Below, piece after piece: positions 1-8,283 of a stretch of 64,000 nucleotides of DNA. This stretch comes from Streptomyces exfoliatus. Its GTDB lineage: Bacteria; Actinomycetota; Actinomycetes; Streptomycetales; Streptomycetaceae. The DNA lies in NCBI RefSeq assembly GCF_000725545.1, contig NZ_JNZP01000002.1, forward strand, positions 1 through 64,000, read 5' to 3'. The position numbers and the translations under genes were made by a program. How positions within the stretch are numbered: position 1 is the stretch's first letter; each line of letters opens with the position of its first letter. The notes below the pieces were generated by a model that saw only the letters and a program-made list of their open reading frames with translations, was not told the origin of the DNA and searched no databases.

Positions 1-85
1 GGGCGTGGGGGACGGCCACGCATCCGCTGGTGAGGAGCGCGGCGAGGATGAGGAGCGTCGTACGGCGGGGGTGCATGGGGCTCAC
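1..85 (-). CDS. Lipoprotein, N-terminal part only (cut by window edge)
   Basis: Only the first 25-28 codons lie in the window and the rest continues past base 1. The reverse strand from ATG at 76 (or an in-frame GTG at 85) encodes MHPRRTTLLILAALLTSGC. This is a positively charged start, a hydrophobic stretch and a lipobox (LTSGC), so a lipid-anchored secreted protein is expected. The function cannot be told from this fragment. No strong ribosome site separates the two starts. Confidence 0.6.
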   Translation of the reverse strand, partial: MSPMHPRRTTLLILAALLTSGCVAVPHA

Positions 86-273
86 GCTGCCGGAGACGCC
101 GGGGGCCGGTGGACGGCACGGCCCGGGTCCACTCTGACGAGTGCACGGCTCCGGCCGGTGGACGTGACCGCACCCCTGACAGGGGAGGCACGGCGCGGTA
201 CCAGACAGGTTCGGGGAGCGCGGTTTGACCGGTCGGCTCGGACCCGCCTCGCGCCCGGGTCGGAGCTGCCGCG

Positions 274-428
274 GGCTGCACCGCTGCCTCGCTCGCGGGC
301 CAGACCTGGTACGCATCGGCTTCGTCGGCGTGGTCGTAGGCGTGGTTCTGGAAGTAGTGAGACTTCCCGTTGACTTCAGCAAGGCCGACGCGCGGTCCGT
401 CGTACCGCTCCAACTCGGCGTCACACGC
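274..428 (-). pseudogene. Remnant of a small hypothetical protein
   Basis: The reverse strand reads ELERYDGPRVGLAEVNGKSH followed by a YFQNHAYDHAD segment and ends in WPASEAAVQ. This has the compositional look of a short Streptomyces protein family with a conserved WPASEAA motif, recalled from memory and not searched. An in-frame TGA lies just upstream, no start codon with a ribosome site is visible, and the frame loses protein-like character after the WPASEAAV motif. I read it as a truncated gene. The rest of 86-622 shows no supportable gene. Confidence 0.35.
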
Positions 429-622
429 TAGGACCCGTGAAGAGCGCGGGCACACCCGCCTGGCCATCCCGGCCCCGGAACTTCCACACCTTCCTGTTGC
501 GCATCGTCCGGTCGTCCGGCCGAGGCCGCCCCTTCAACGTCCGACGCAGCAATGGCCTCACGAAATAAGCCAGTTCATGACGACCTGTCACCGACCACGA
601 TCCACCCCATCGACGACAGAAC

Positions 623-1141
623 CTAGCAACTCGCCTCGGCGCCGCTGCCCACGTACGAATCGATCCCGACCGAGTAGCCGGCCCCGGTGGTGAGGTCGGG
701 GCGGCTTCCGTGACCGTCCTCCGCGAGGCGCTCGGCGGTGAGGAAGACGATCCACAGGGCCATGCCCTCTCTGGTGAAGCACAGGTCGCCGGGCAAGACT
801 TCGGGGTCCGGAATCCATCCCTCCCGCACCAACGCCGTCCGGTAGTGCGCGGTCACTTCGGCCCGTGTGCCGGGGAAGGCGTACGTCCGGCCGGCGTACA
901 CCACGACATCGCCGCTGTCCGCCCAGCAGCCGGCGTCCACCTCCTCGAACCCCCGGGCGATGGTGGCCCCGTCGGGCCGGGAGTCGAGGACGTCGAGCGC
1001 CGCCAACTCCTTCACCCGGTCGTCAGTCCCCTCGCAGTCTCGGGCGAGTTCCAGCAGCGCGCAGCCGGTGAGCGTTGCGGCCGCAAGGGCGGTCGACACG
1101 AGCAGGGATATCGGGCGGTTGGTACCTGTCCGCAGGGGCAA
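623..1141 (-). CDS. Putative secreted lipoprotein of unknown function
   Basis: About 172 residues. The start chosen is a TTG at 1141 because a GGAG ribosome site sits six bases upstream. The longer open frame reaching to 1411 has no good start and reads as non-coding. The N terminus runs through a hydrophobic segment (about residues 8-22) to a lipobox LTGC, so the mature protein should be lipid-anchored outside the membrane. The mature part is acidic, has a CWADSG segment and a C-terminal SC, and contains four cysteines after the lipobox (in DCEG, GCWA, LCFT and the last residue) that could form disulfides. No enzymatic motif is recognised. It stands alone, beside a decayed metal-transport region. 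Confidence 0.6.
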   Translation of the reverse strand: MPLRTGTNRPISLLVSTALAAATLTGCALLELARDCEGTDDRVKELAALDVLDSRPDGATIARGFEEVDAGCWADSGDVVVYAGRTYAFPGTRAEVTAHYRTALVREGWIPDPEVLPGDLCFTREGMALWIVFLTAERLAEDGHGSRPDLTTGAGYSVGIDSYVGSGAEASC

Positions 1142-1379
1142 AGAGGGCTCCAGGGTGAAGTCCGGGGCCGAGGGAGGAGTGGCCGCCGGACAAGAGAGTC
1201 GTCCGTGCCGGCTCCGGAGCAGGCACGGCCCAGTTCTACCAGCAGCCGCGACCCCCGCTTGTGAGTGAGCGTGGCTCTTTGACGACACCGCCGAGGGACA
1301 TCTCGCCCGCCGATCTGGCGGCGGCGACGCACCTGGAGAGGCGTGTGACTGCGCCGTCCCGTCGGCGCGCGCTGCTGAG

Positions 1380-1899
1380 CAAGCCGGCGCCGGCGGCGCG
1401 GGCCGTCTCATGGTCCAGCGTCACGGCGATGAGTTCCTTGCGCGGGAGCAGCACGACCGTGACGAGGACGGCCCCGATGGCCGCCACCGTCCACACGACC
1501 TCGGGGCCGACGGCGAGGACCTGGCCGAAGAGGAAGGAGGACAGGGGTCGTCCAGCTGTCACGGGTGGACGCGAGGACGATGCCGAGGCCGAAGGCAAAG
1601 GCGAAGAAGACGCCGATGACGGTGTCCTCCTTCAGCCGCCGGTTCTGGGAGACGAAGGCGATGAGGACGTCGGGTGGTGACGCCGGCGTCGCGCCGCCGA
1701 GCAGCAGATTGCCCTCCAGCGCGTAGGCGAGCGCCACTCCGGGGAACGCGGAGTGGGCCACGGCGTCGCCGATGAAGGCCATCCCGCGCAGGACGACGTA
1801 GACCCCGACGACCCCGCAGGCCAGGCCGGCGCCCCCGGCCACCGCGAAGGCGCGATGCATGAAGGGCAGTTCCCAGGGAGAGAGGAGGAACTCGATCAC
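1380..1899 (-). pseudogene. Metal (Zn/Mn) ABC transporter permease, frameshifted and truncated
   Basis: From ATG at 1899 the frame encodes the N-terminal half of a ZnuB/MntB-type permease: MIEFLLSPWELPFMHRAF, then GVYVVLRGMAFIGDAVAHS, a very characteristic family motif, and NRRLKEDTVIGVFFAFAFG. After ASTRDSWTT the family sequence (SSFLFGQVLAVGP) jumps to the next frame. The cause is consistent with one extra base in the G4 run at 1544-1547. The second frame keeps family sequence only to about RKELIAVTLDHETARAAG and then dissolves, so the last transmembrane helices are missing. It overlaps by ATGA with the remnant ATPase gene upstream. It is very unlikely to make a working permease. Confidence 0.8.
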
Positions 1900-1985
1900 G
1901 CCGCCGCCTCCTGGTCGGGCGTCCGCTGCTCCGGAACGGTCGCGCGGTCCAGGCCGAAGGCGCGGAGCATGCGGTCCGGGTCGCC
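1896..1985 (-). pseudogene. C-terminal scrap of an ABC transporter ATPase
   Basis: The reverse strand reads DPDRMLRAFGLDRATVPEQ and stops at 1896-1898, overlapping the ATG of the permease remnant in the ATGA arrangement typical of metal ABC transporter operons. No Walker A, signature or Walker B motif remains, so the gene has lost essentially its whole ATPase domain. The identification rests mostly on position and on the short tail, so it is inference. Confidence 0.45.
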
Positions 1986-2017
1986 CCGCCCGCGTCCCCC
2001 TGGAGGAGATGGCTGGC

Positions 2018-2512
2018 GTGAGTCCGGCTGACTCCGGGCCTCGGACACAACCTCAGCCCGGCGAGTGGAGACGTACGACACGTCAACGCGAGGCCGTGCA
2101 CACCGCGTTGGCGCACTCACCGGACTTCGTCACCGCCAAGGCGCTGCACGCGGCACTGACCGAGGCAGGGGTGCCGACCGGCCTGACCACGGTGTACCGG
2201 GCGCTCCGGGCGATGGCACGCGCCGGCCAGGTGGACACGGTCCGCGACGCGGGGGAACGTCTGTACCGGATGCGCTCCGCGGGCGTGCACCGCCACTACC
2301 TCACGTGCCGCGCCTGCGGCCGCAGCCACCCGGTCGACACCGAAGTCGTCGAACGCTGGCTCGCCGACGTACCGACCGCGTCCGGCTTCAGCGGCGTCCA
2401 CCACGCCCTGGAACGCACGGGCGTCTGCGCAGAGTGCCGACGCCCGTCGAAACCGCCTACGGAGAGAGACGGCAGTGGGAGGGGGCCGGTCAGGCGGAGA
2501 CGCTTCGGCTGA
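2018..2512 (+). CDS. Fur-family transcriptional regulator, Zur-like
   Basis: 164 residues from GTG at 2018, preceded by a GGAGGAG ribosome site at 2002-2008. An ATG at 2009 is too close to that site. The N-terminal winged helix (TTRQREAVHTAL ... TGLTTVYRALRAM) is typical of Fur/Zur proteins. The C-terminal half keeps metal ligands: HRHYLTCRACGR (a CxxC) and a final CAEC, the structural zinc site. Zur proteins repress zinc uptake genes when zinc is bound. It stands divergently from the decayed metal ABC transporter, its probable former target. It may be a second Zur paralogue, since actinobacteria usually carry the main zur in a conserved core locus. Its 3' end overlaps the convergent flavin oxidoreductase gene by 23 bases. 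Confidence 0.8.
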   Translation: MSPADSGPRTQPQPGEWRRTTRQREAVHTALAHSPDFVTAKALHAALTEAGVPTGLTTVYRALRAMARAGQVDTVRDAGERLYRMRSAGVHRHYLTCRACGRSHPVDTEVVERWLADVPTASGFSGVHHALERTGVCAECRRPSKPPTERDGSGRGPVRRRRFG

Positions 2513-3197
2513 ACCAGCCGCTGAACGTCTGTTCCCTCGCCGCGGCCGGACGCTGCTCGGCCCGTTCCAGCACCTTTTCGGCTTCCGCTCGCCACATGGC
2601 CGCGTCCGCGCGAGGCGGCGGCAGGAACGCGCCACGCTCGGCCGCTTCGGCGGCGGCCCCGAAGAAGTCGCCGCCCTTGCGCTTGAAGTCGTCCGTCCCC
2701 CACGCGCGGCCGGTGTCGCGCGGAGGCATCTTCCGCAGGTGGGGAATGTGTTTGGCGCAGTGGATGTACGCCTCCTCGACGGCGATCTCCACCCAGACCT
2801 GGGCACGACGGCCGGGTACGGGGTCGTACGCGAGACCGAAGTGCGTTCGGCGCATCTCGTCGTCGGCCACGACCCGCGCCGTGCCGTTCACGTGGAGTCC
2901 GATGCGGTCCTGGAGGAAGTCCATCATCAGGATGCCGACGTGCGGGTTCTCCTCGATGTTGCCGAGGCTGGCCTGAACACCGTTGCCCCGGTACTCGGGG
3001 TAGGCGAGGGTCCGGTCGTCCAGGACGTGGAGGAATCCCGGCGGCCCGGCCCGGAACGTGTTGTCGCATGCGCCGTGCCGGTCGGCGGTCGCCAGGAAGA
3101 ACATCTCCTGCCGTGCCGCGAACGCCCGCATCCGGGTGTTGAGCCGGTCGAGGACCTGGTCGGCGTAGAACCTGTCGGCGCGTTCGGTGGTGCCCAT
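2490..3197 (-). CDS. Pyridoxamine 5'-phosphate oxidase-fold flavin protein
   Basis: 235 residues, start ATG at 3197 (MGTTERADRFYADQVLDRLN). The fold is indicated by FFLATADRHGACDNTFRAG near residue 30, the split-barrel FMN-binding strand pair, by PGFLHVLDDRTLAYPEYRGN and by NPHVGILMMDF. These are typical of the PPOX-like family whose members bind FMN or F420. It follows the flavohemoprotein gene on the same strand with about 100 bases between them, so the two may be co-transcribed and act together in nitric-oxide or redox stress. The substrate is unknown. The open frame continues upstream through the neighbouring gene in another frame, but that part is not protein-like. Confidence 0.8.
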   Translation of the reverse strand: MGTTERADRFYADQVLDRLNTRMRAFAARQEMFFLATADRHGACDNTFRAGPPGFLHVLDDRTLAYPEYRGNGVQASLGNIEENPHVGILMMDFLQDRIGLHVNGTARVVADDEMRRTHFGLAYDPVPGRRAQVWVEIAVEEAYIHCAKHIPHLRKMPPRDTGRAWGTDDFKRKGGDFFGAAAEAAERGAFLPPPRADAAMWRAEAEKVLERAEQRPAAAREQTFSGWFSRSVSA

Positions 3198-3298
3198 GCG
3201 CTGCTGGACCTGATGTTCGCCGTCGCTCCCCGGCCGCGTGGTGCGTACCGGCGCCGGCTGCCGGAGCCCGGCCCGTTCGCGTTCGCGTTCGAATGTGC

Positions 3299-4759
3299 TC
3301 AATTCCTTGCCCCGACCAGTTCCTCGATGGAGTCGTGCCGTATGCGGTGGGCGGGTATGCCGATGTCCACCAGCGTGTCGACGCCGCGGCGGATCATGCC
3401 GGGCGGTCCCGACAGGTACGCGTCGTAGGTGTGCCACGGGCCGTACTCGTAGACGGCTTCGGGGAGCCGGGCGCCCAAGCCGCTGCCGGGACCGTCGTCG
3501 ACGACCGAACGGACAGAGAGCCAGGGGTGCGACTGCTGCATCCGGAGCATCGTCTCGATGTCGTACAGGTCGTTGCCCCGGCGGGCTCCGTAGAACACCT
3601 GGACGGAGCGGTGGCGGCCGTGCTGGGCGACGTCCTCGATCAGGGCCTTGATGGGCGCGATGCCGGTGCCGCCGCCGAGGCACAGCAGTCCGTTGTCGGT
3701 GTTGTGGTCCACGGTCATGGATCCGGCGGGGGGACCGAGCCGGATGACGTGCCCCGGGCGGGCGCGGTGTACGAGGGCGTTGGAGACCCAGCCCGCCGGC
3801 ACGGCCTTGACGTGGAAGGAGAGCAGTCCGTCGGAGCGGGGTGCGCCGGCGAAGGAGTAGTGCCGCCAGATGCGCGGCCACCAGGGGGTCTCCAGGGCGG
3901 TGTACTGCCCGGCGAGGAAGGGGTACGGCTGGTCGGGCCGGACCGTCACGACCGCGATGTCGGGCGTACGCATGTCATGGGCGACCACCTCCGCCCGCCA
4001 CGAGGCGGGGGCGCGCAGCGCGTCCTCGGCTGCCGCGTCGATCATGATCTGGGAGATCGTGGTGTAGGCCGCCACCCAGGCGGCTTCGGCCCTGGGCCCC
4101 CAACTCCGCGGGGCGTAGTGGGACAGAGCGCCGATGAGGCACTCACCGACGGCGGGATAGTGCTCGGGCAGGGTGCCGTACTTCCGGTGTCCACGGCCCA
4201 GGTGGGACAGGTACGCGGCCAGGGTGGCGGGGTCGTCCGCGTGGGTCGCGGCGGTGAGCAGCGCCTTGAAGAGGCGGTCGCGCTGGGTGTCCATCGCAGC
4301 GGGGAAGAGCTCCCGCAGGTCGGGGTGGCGGAGGAAGAGCAGGGAGTAGAAATGCGAGGTGACCTTGTCGGCGATCGGCTCGATCTCAGCCATGGTGCGC
4401 CGTAGGAGCCCTGCGTCGGACGTGTCCTCCGGGGCCGGAACCGAGGCCAAGGATGGAGTCGGGGCAGGGGCGGCGGCCCGGGGCGGGGCCGGCCGCTGAG
4501 GCGGAACCTGGGCGGGTGAATCGGGTGCCGTCCGACTCCGGTCGGCGCCGCTGCCCACGAGCCGTATCTGCGTGAAGGGTCGGCCGGGTACGCGGCCCTC
4601 GGTGTCCCGGGGCCCGTCCTGCTCGCCGTGCTGCCCGTTCCGGTGACGCGGCGGGTTCGTTCCGAACCAGCCGGCGCTCCGACTGCCGCCGCCGGAGCTG
4701 TCACCGGAGCCGTCACCGGATCTGTCGCCACCAGCGGACCTAGTGGTTGGAGCATCCAT
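3299..4759 (-). CDS. hmpA: Flavohemoprotein (nitric oxide dioxygenase) with long N-terminal extension
   Basis: 486 residues from ATG at 4759, with GCGAGG about eight bases upstream. Flavohemoproteins oxidise nitric oxide to nitrate using O2 and NADH. The globin domain spans about residues 120-260 (LLRRTMAEIEPIADKVTSHF; proximal histidine in HRKYGTLPEHYPAVG). The reductase follows: FAD motif RHYSFAG, NAD motif GGGTGIAPIKALIEDV, and the C-terminal SGPPGMIRRGVDTLVD. Family members are usually near 400 residues. This one has about 120 extra N-terminal residues rich in Ser, Gly, Pro and Arg (GDGSGDSSGGGS), which look disordered. The PPOX gene lies downstream. A perfect palindrome at 4914-4925 lies in the upstream region. 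Confidence 0.88.
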   Translation of the reverse strand: MDAPTTRSAGGDRSGDGSGDSSGGGSRSAGWFGTNPPRHRNGQHGEQDGPRDTEGRVPGRPFTQIRLVGSGADRSRTAPDSPAQVPPQRPAPPRAAAPAPTPSLASVPAPEDTSDAGLLRRTMAEIEPIADKVTSHFYSLLFLRHPDLRELFPAAMDTQRDRLFKALLTAATHADDPATLAAYLSHLGRGHRKYGTLPEHYPAVGECLIGALSHYAPRSWGPRAEAAWVAAYTTISQIMIDAAAEDALRAPASWRAEVVAHDMRTPDIAVVTVRPDQPYPFLAGQYTALETPWWPRIWRHYSFAGAPRSDGLLSFHVKAVPAGWVSNALVHRARPGHVIRLGPPAGSMTVDHNTDNGLLCLGGGTGIAPIKALIEDVAQHGRHRSVQVFYGARRGNDLYDIETMLRMQQSHPWLSVRSVVDDGPGSGLGARLPEAVYEYGPWHTYDAYLSGPPGMIRRGVDTLVDIGIPAHRIRHDSIEELVGARN

Positions 4760-4913
4760 CGGTTTGCCTCGCCTAGAACATCTTTCGGTCGTCTGCGTCC
4801 ATGGGGTCCAGGTGTGCCCCGTTTTCCCTCTCCGTATCGGAATTCCCGGTGTTCCGCCCGAGCTTTCAAATCCAACGACAGGCACCCGCACTTGTAAGGA
4901 GACGGCACCCGTA

Positions 4914-4925
4914 TCGTTCGAACGA
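4914..4925. promoter_or_regulatory. Perfect 12-bp palindrome upstream of the flavohemoprotein gene
   Basis: TCGTTCGAACGA is a perfect palindrome about 155 bases upstream of the flavohemoprotein start, immediately followed by another GTTCGA. It could be an operator for this nitric-oxide-response gene. It does not resemble the AT-rich NsrR site known from Streptomyces, so no regulator is assigned. Confidence 0.3.
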
Positions 4926-5043
4926 GTTCGACCCTACCCCGCCTGCACGCAGGCATGAGCGTTCCCTTAATCCGCTACCGCGCCACGGCGTTTGAGCAGG
5001 TCAACGCGCTCGTACGGACGATCAACTCGGGTACCGCGACCAG

Positions 5044-5772
5044 TTACCGACGAGTTCGAGTGGAACGACAAGGCGTTCGCCACAGGCTCAAGAGGAAATC
5101 CCTGACGGAAAATGCGCAGGGCACCCCGAACCCCTCACAACACACCCTAGATTCTTCACGTCCTCCACATATGGGCGGCCACGCGGTCCTGGTGTCGAGA
5201 GCTGAGCCCTTGTGGGTGGAGACGTACACGGTCTGCGGATGCGGCGGTTCGAGCGGCTGGGGTGGGAACGATCCCGGTGGTGGTCGACCGCGGTGCCTGC
5301 CCCTGGCGGACCGGGGTCCCTGTACGGCGCAAGCGAACAGCACGTCGTCGGTCGGCGGGCGCCGCCGTTTCGGCCCAACGGTCCGGCAGGCGTGCTTGAA
5401 GTCCCTGGAGCAGTTGCTTTTGCCGATGGCGCTGCGGGCCGCGAGGCGGAAGTCCTTGACGGCTTGGTAGAGGGTCCGCTCTCGTTCGGCGGCAAGGGCA
5501 ATGTCTTCGGCCTCGTGGGTGGTGTTTCCCGCGTGTGCGTAGTCGTTTCCCGCGTGTGCGTCCTCGGCCATCCGTCGCATGACGTGGGAGAGATCGGCGG
5601 ACACATGGGTAACGCGTTCCGCGACTTCCCCGAGAGGTGCCGCCCCTTCCAGGATGACGATCTCGCGGGCGCGGTGAACCTCGCCGGCCAGCGTGATGAA
5701 CCGGCCTATCTTCTCGTCGACGTCGGGCAGGTCGGGCTGGTCCGCACACAGCGCGTCGAGGACGGCGTCCAC
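5044..5772 (-). CDS. Hypothetical protein
   Basis: 242 residues if it starts at GTG 5772 and runs to 5044. I do not recognise the family. The first 130 residues look like a real soluble protein (VDEKIGRFITLAGEVHRARE; LAAERERTLYQAVKDFRLAA; helical, charged). They include a short duplicated AHAGN motif (AHAGNDYAHAGNTTH) caused by a direct repeat in the DNA near 5526-5565. The last third is Pro/Arg-rich and less convincing, so the gene may be frameshifted or longer than the true product. No strong ribosome site precedes the GTG. Confidence 0.4.
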   Translation of the reverse strand: MDAVLDALCADQPDLPDVDEKIGRFITLAGEVHRAREIVILEGAAPLGEVAERVTHVSADLSHVMRRMAEDAHAGNDYAHAGNTTHEAEDIALAAERERTLYQAVKDFRLAARSAIGKSNCSRDFKHACRTVGPKRRRPPTDDVLFACAVQGPRSARGRHRGRPPPGSFPPQPLEPPHPQTVYVSTHKGSALDTRTAWPPICGGREESRVCCEGFGVPCAFSVRDFLLSLWRTPCRSTRTRR

Positions 5773-6039
5773 GGCGACCGCAGCCGCACCTGCACCGGCT
5801 GCGCCGGGACCTGCAACGCCACCATCGATTGCCTGCCGGCGCCCGGCTCGGGATCGGCTGGAACTCGGGGCCGACCAGCGGCCGCGACAACGGGCAGTGG
5901 TGGACCAAACGCCTCCACCCGCACCTCAGCTGCCGGCCTGCCACCGTGTGCGCCGGAACCCGGCCGGTTCCGCTCGCCGCCGTCGACTACGTCACCACCC
6001 GCCGCTCGCTCACCGAACGATCGACTTGTCGAACACGCT

Positions 6040-6648
6040 TCAGAGGGGGTCCAGTCGGCCCAGGCCCAGCGTATGCAGGGTGTGTTCGGCCATCCGCAGG
6101 TGGCCGACCGCGTTGGGATGGGCCGGGTCGTCGAGCCACGCGATGGGGTCGGCCACGCCGTGGTGCTCCCGCCAGTACGTCTCGTGGTCCACGAGCAACA
6201 CGCCGGTGTCCTCGGCGATCTCCCGTACCGCCTGGCAGTACGCCGGAAGGGCCGCCCGCCGCTCCCGTCCTGAGAAGCCGACCAAAGCGGGCGTGTGCAG
6301 CACGACTTGAGTCCCCGGGCTCACCCCAGCGACGATCCGGCGCATCGCGTCGTGAAACGCGGGCAGGCCACTCTCCCCGGCAAGACAGTCGTTGGTACCG
6401 AGGGACACGGACAGCACATCGGGCTCGAAACGGCCGACGAGCCAGTCCTGAGCCGCCAGCACGTCGACCGCACCCCAGCCGGAGACACCAGTGTTGACCA
6501 CGACGTCGGTAAGCCGGTCCAGCTGCCAGCGAACCCGCTCATGCACGTGCTCGACCCAGCCACGAGCACCGTGGGTATGCAGGACCCCCTGGGTGATGCT
6601 GTCACCCGTCACCACCCACGTCATAGGGCCGTCCGCCAGCCTGATCAT
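6040..6648 (-). CDS. SGNH/GDSL-family hydrolase
   Basis: 202 residues from ATG at 6648, preceded by a purine-rich GGAGGAGCAGGGA. An upstream extension to 6738 is possible but lacks a site. SGNH esterase/lipase blocks are present in order: block I GDSITQG (catalytic Ser, near residue 16), an Asn in VVNTGVSGWGA, block III SLGTNDCLAG, and block V DDPAHPN with the catalytic Asp and His near the C terminus. There is no signal peptide, so the protein is probably cytoplasmic. It probably hydrolyses a carboxylic ester, but the substrate is unknown. It is a single gene, not clearly in an operon. Confidence 0.85.
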   Translation of the reverse strand: MIRLADGPMTWVVTGDSITQGVLHTHGARGWVEHVHERVRWQLDRLTDVVVNTGVSGWGAVDVLAAQDWLVGRFEPDVLSVSLGTNDCLAGESGLPAFHDAMRRIVAGVSPGTQVVLHTPALVGFSGRERRAALPAYCQAVREIAEDTGVLLVDHETYWREHHGVADPIAWLDDPAHPNAVGHLRMAEHTLHTLGLGRLDPL

Positions 6649-6858
6649 TCCCTGCTCCTCCCCTCCGGTCACCGCCACTCCTCGACAGCCACGGCATCCC
6701 GTCATCGGGCCATGCTGCCCGCACAAGATCCTCCGCACAAACGGCCCCAGCGCTCAGGACATCGCAACCCCATACGGGGCCGACTGGGCCCCGGCCCGCC
6801 CCGCGAGCACGGCCCGCCCCGCAGCCGCGAACGCAGCGGTGCCGCGGGCCGGGGTGGA

Positions 6859-7791
6859 CTATTCCTTCGACAGCCGTGCCAAGTCGGACACCGGTCCGAG
6901 GTGGCCGAGCTTGTCGGGGTTGGACACGGAGTGGATCGCCCGAATGACACCGTCGACGATGTCGAGCTCGACCACGTTGACCACACGGCCCTCAGGGTCG
7001 TACGTCACGGCGCCCGGGCGGCTGTTGACCCAGGCCGGACGCAGGCCGGCACCGAGGCTCCGGATCCGGCGGAACCCGCCGACGAGCAGCTGTCCGACGC
7101 GCTGCGGATCGACCACCGGATTCCTGGTCGCACGCGCCTTGCCGCCGCCGTCCCCGTAGTACACGACATCGGGCGCGAGCATGCCGAGCAGCGCGTCCAG
7201 GTCGCCGCCCTCGGCGGCCTCGAAGAACTTGCGGGCGAGTTTCTCGCCCTCGGCCCGCCGGGCGGCGGGCGGCACGCTGTCCGCATCCGGCCCAGCCGCG
7301 GCGATGCGCTTCTTGGCACGGGCGAAGATCTGGCGGCAGTTCGCCTCGGACTTCCCGGTGGCCCTCGCCACGTCCGGGTAGTCGTACCCGAACACCTCGC
7401 GCAGCATGAACACCGCCCGCTCCACCGGGGAAAGGGCCTCCAGCAGCACGAGGAAGGCCATGGACAGCGAGTCGGCCAGCTCGACGTGCTCGACCGGTCC
7501 CGGCCGGTCATGGGCCACGACGACCGGTTCGGGCAGCCAGTTTCCCACGTAGGTCTCCCTGCGTACCCGTGCCGAGCTCAGGTGGTTGATCCCCAACCGC
7601 GTCACGGCCGTGGTGAGGTACGCCTTCGGTGCGGAGATCGTGGTACCCGCCCGGTGCGCTCGGGTCAAGCCGAGGAAAGCGTCCTGAACGAGGTCCTCGG
7701 CGTCGCCCACCGACCCGGTCATCCCGTAGGCGATGGAGAACATCAGAGGTCGGTAGCCGGCCCCGTCCGTCACATCCGTTGCTCCCGACAT
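6859..7791 (-). CDS. sigJ: ECF sigma factor, ECF41 (SigJ) type with SnoaL-like C terminus
   Basis: 310 residues. Region 2 (MFSIAYGMTGSVGDAEDLVQDAFL) and region 4 (EVFGYDYPDVARATGKSEANCRQIFARAKKRI, in two halves) mark an ECF sigma factor. ECF41 hallmarks are all visible: the linker motif YVGNWLPEP, a C-terminal SnoaL/NTF2-like domain of about 110 residues with YYGDGGGK, and the terminal NPDKL. In this group the C-terminal extension, not a separate anti-sigma factor, tunes activity. The usual target is a neighbouring carboxymuconolactone decarboxylase, oxidoreductase or epimerase gene. Here the divergent neighbour is a broken decarboxylase, with a candidate ECF41 promoter at 7956-7982. Confidence 0.92.
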   Translation of the reverse strand: MSGATDVTDGAGYRPLMFSIAYGMTGSVGDAEDLVQDAFLGLTRAHRAGTTISAPKAYLTTAVTRLGINHLSSARVRRETYVGNWLPEPVVVAHDRPGPVEHVELADSLSMAFLVLLEALSPVERAVFMLREVFGYDYPDVARATGKSEANCRQIFARAKKRIAAAGPDADSVPPAARRAEGEKLARKFFEAAEGGDLDALLGMLAPDVVYYGDGGGKARATRNPVVDPQRVGQLLVGGFRRIRSLGAGLRPAWVNSRPGAVTYDPEGRVVNVVELDIVDGVIRAIHSVSNPDKLGHLGPVSDLARLSKE

Positions 7792-7955
7792 GGGACCCCT
7801 CCCCCAACTCGCGGGCGTCGGTACTCAGTCCGAACCCGCCGCCCCGCCCGCCCATTCCAAGATCCACAGGACGCCCAGAGGGTATCCAAGGCACTTCGGT
7901 CGACCGTCGCCGGGCCATCGCAATCCGGCGGGGAGACGCACGTCACGTCAGCCCC

Positions 7956-7982
7956 TGTCACAGGCTGCCAGCGTGCCCTGTC
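7956..7982 (+). promoter_or_regulatory. Candidate ECF41 promoter (TGTCACA-N16-TGTC)
   Basis: TGTCACA at 7956-7962 is followed after exactly 16 bases by TGTC at 7979-7982, about 40 bases before the ATG at 8023. The published ECF41 promoter is TGTCACA, about 16 bases, then CGTC. The -35 element is a full match and the -10 differs by one base. It faces the decarboxylase remnant and DoxX genes, divergent from the sigma factor. Confidence 0.65.
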
Positions 7983-8022
7983 TTAGAGGGCGACAGCGAA
8001 CAGCAGGAACGAGGAGTGCACG

Positions 8023-8283
8023 ATGGACGCTCGACCGGACTTCATGACCAGCCCCGTCGCCGCCAAGGCCATGCAGCACATCGTCGCGGCGAGCAGGGCA
8101 AGAGGGCACCCGCATCGCCGAGGCGGCCGGCGGCGTCTCGGACGCGGTCTGGGCGAACCCCGTCACGCACTACGACGACGACCAGCTCGCCGGCCTGGTG
8201 GCCCAGATCGCCGTCATCAACGCCTTCAACCGCGGGAACGTCATGATCCAGCAGCCCGCGAGCGACACCAGCCCGGCCGGCAT
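8023..8283 (+). pseudogene. Carboxymuconolactone decarboxylase/AhpD-like gene with internal deletion
   Basis: The start is well formed: GAGGAG then ATG at 8023, encoding MDARPDFMTSPVAAKAMQHI, the usual N terminus of this family. After AASRA the family sequence jumps to another frame as EGTRIAEAAGGVSDAVWANP and AVINAFNRGNVMIQQPA, the usual C terminus. The central section of about 60-70 residues, which should hold the CxxC redox/catalytic motif, is missing. The junction at about 8098-8102 also breaks the frame. It would be the natural target gene of the adjacent ECF41 sigma factor. The remnant can make only a short useless peptide. Confidence 0.75.
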
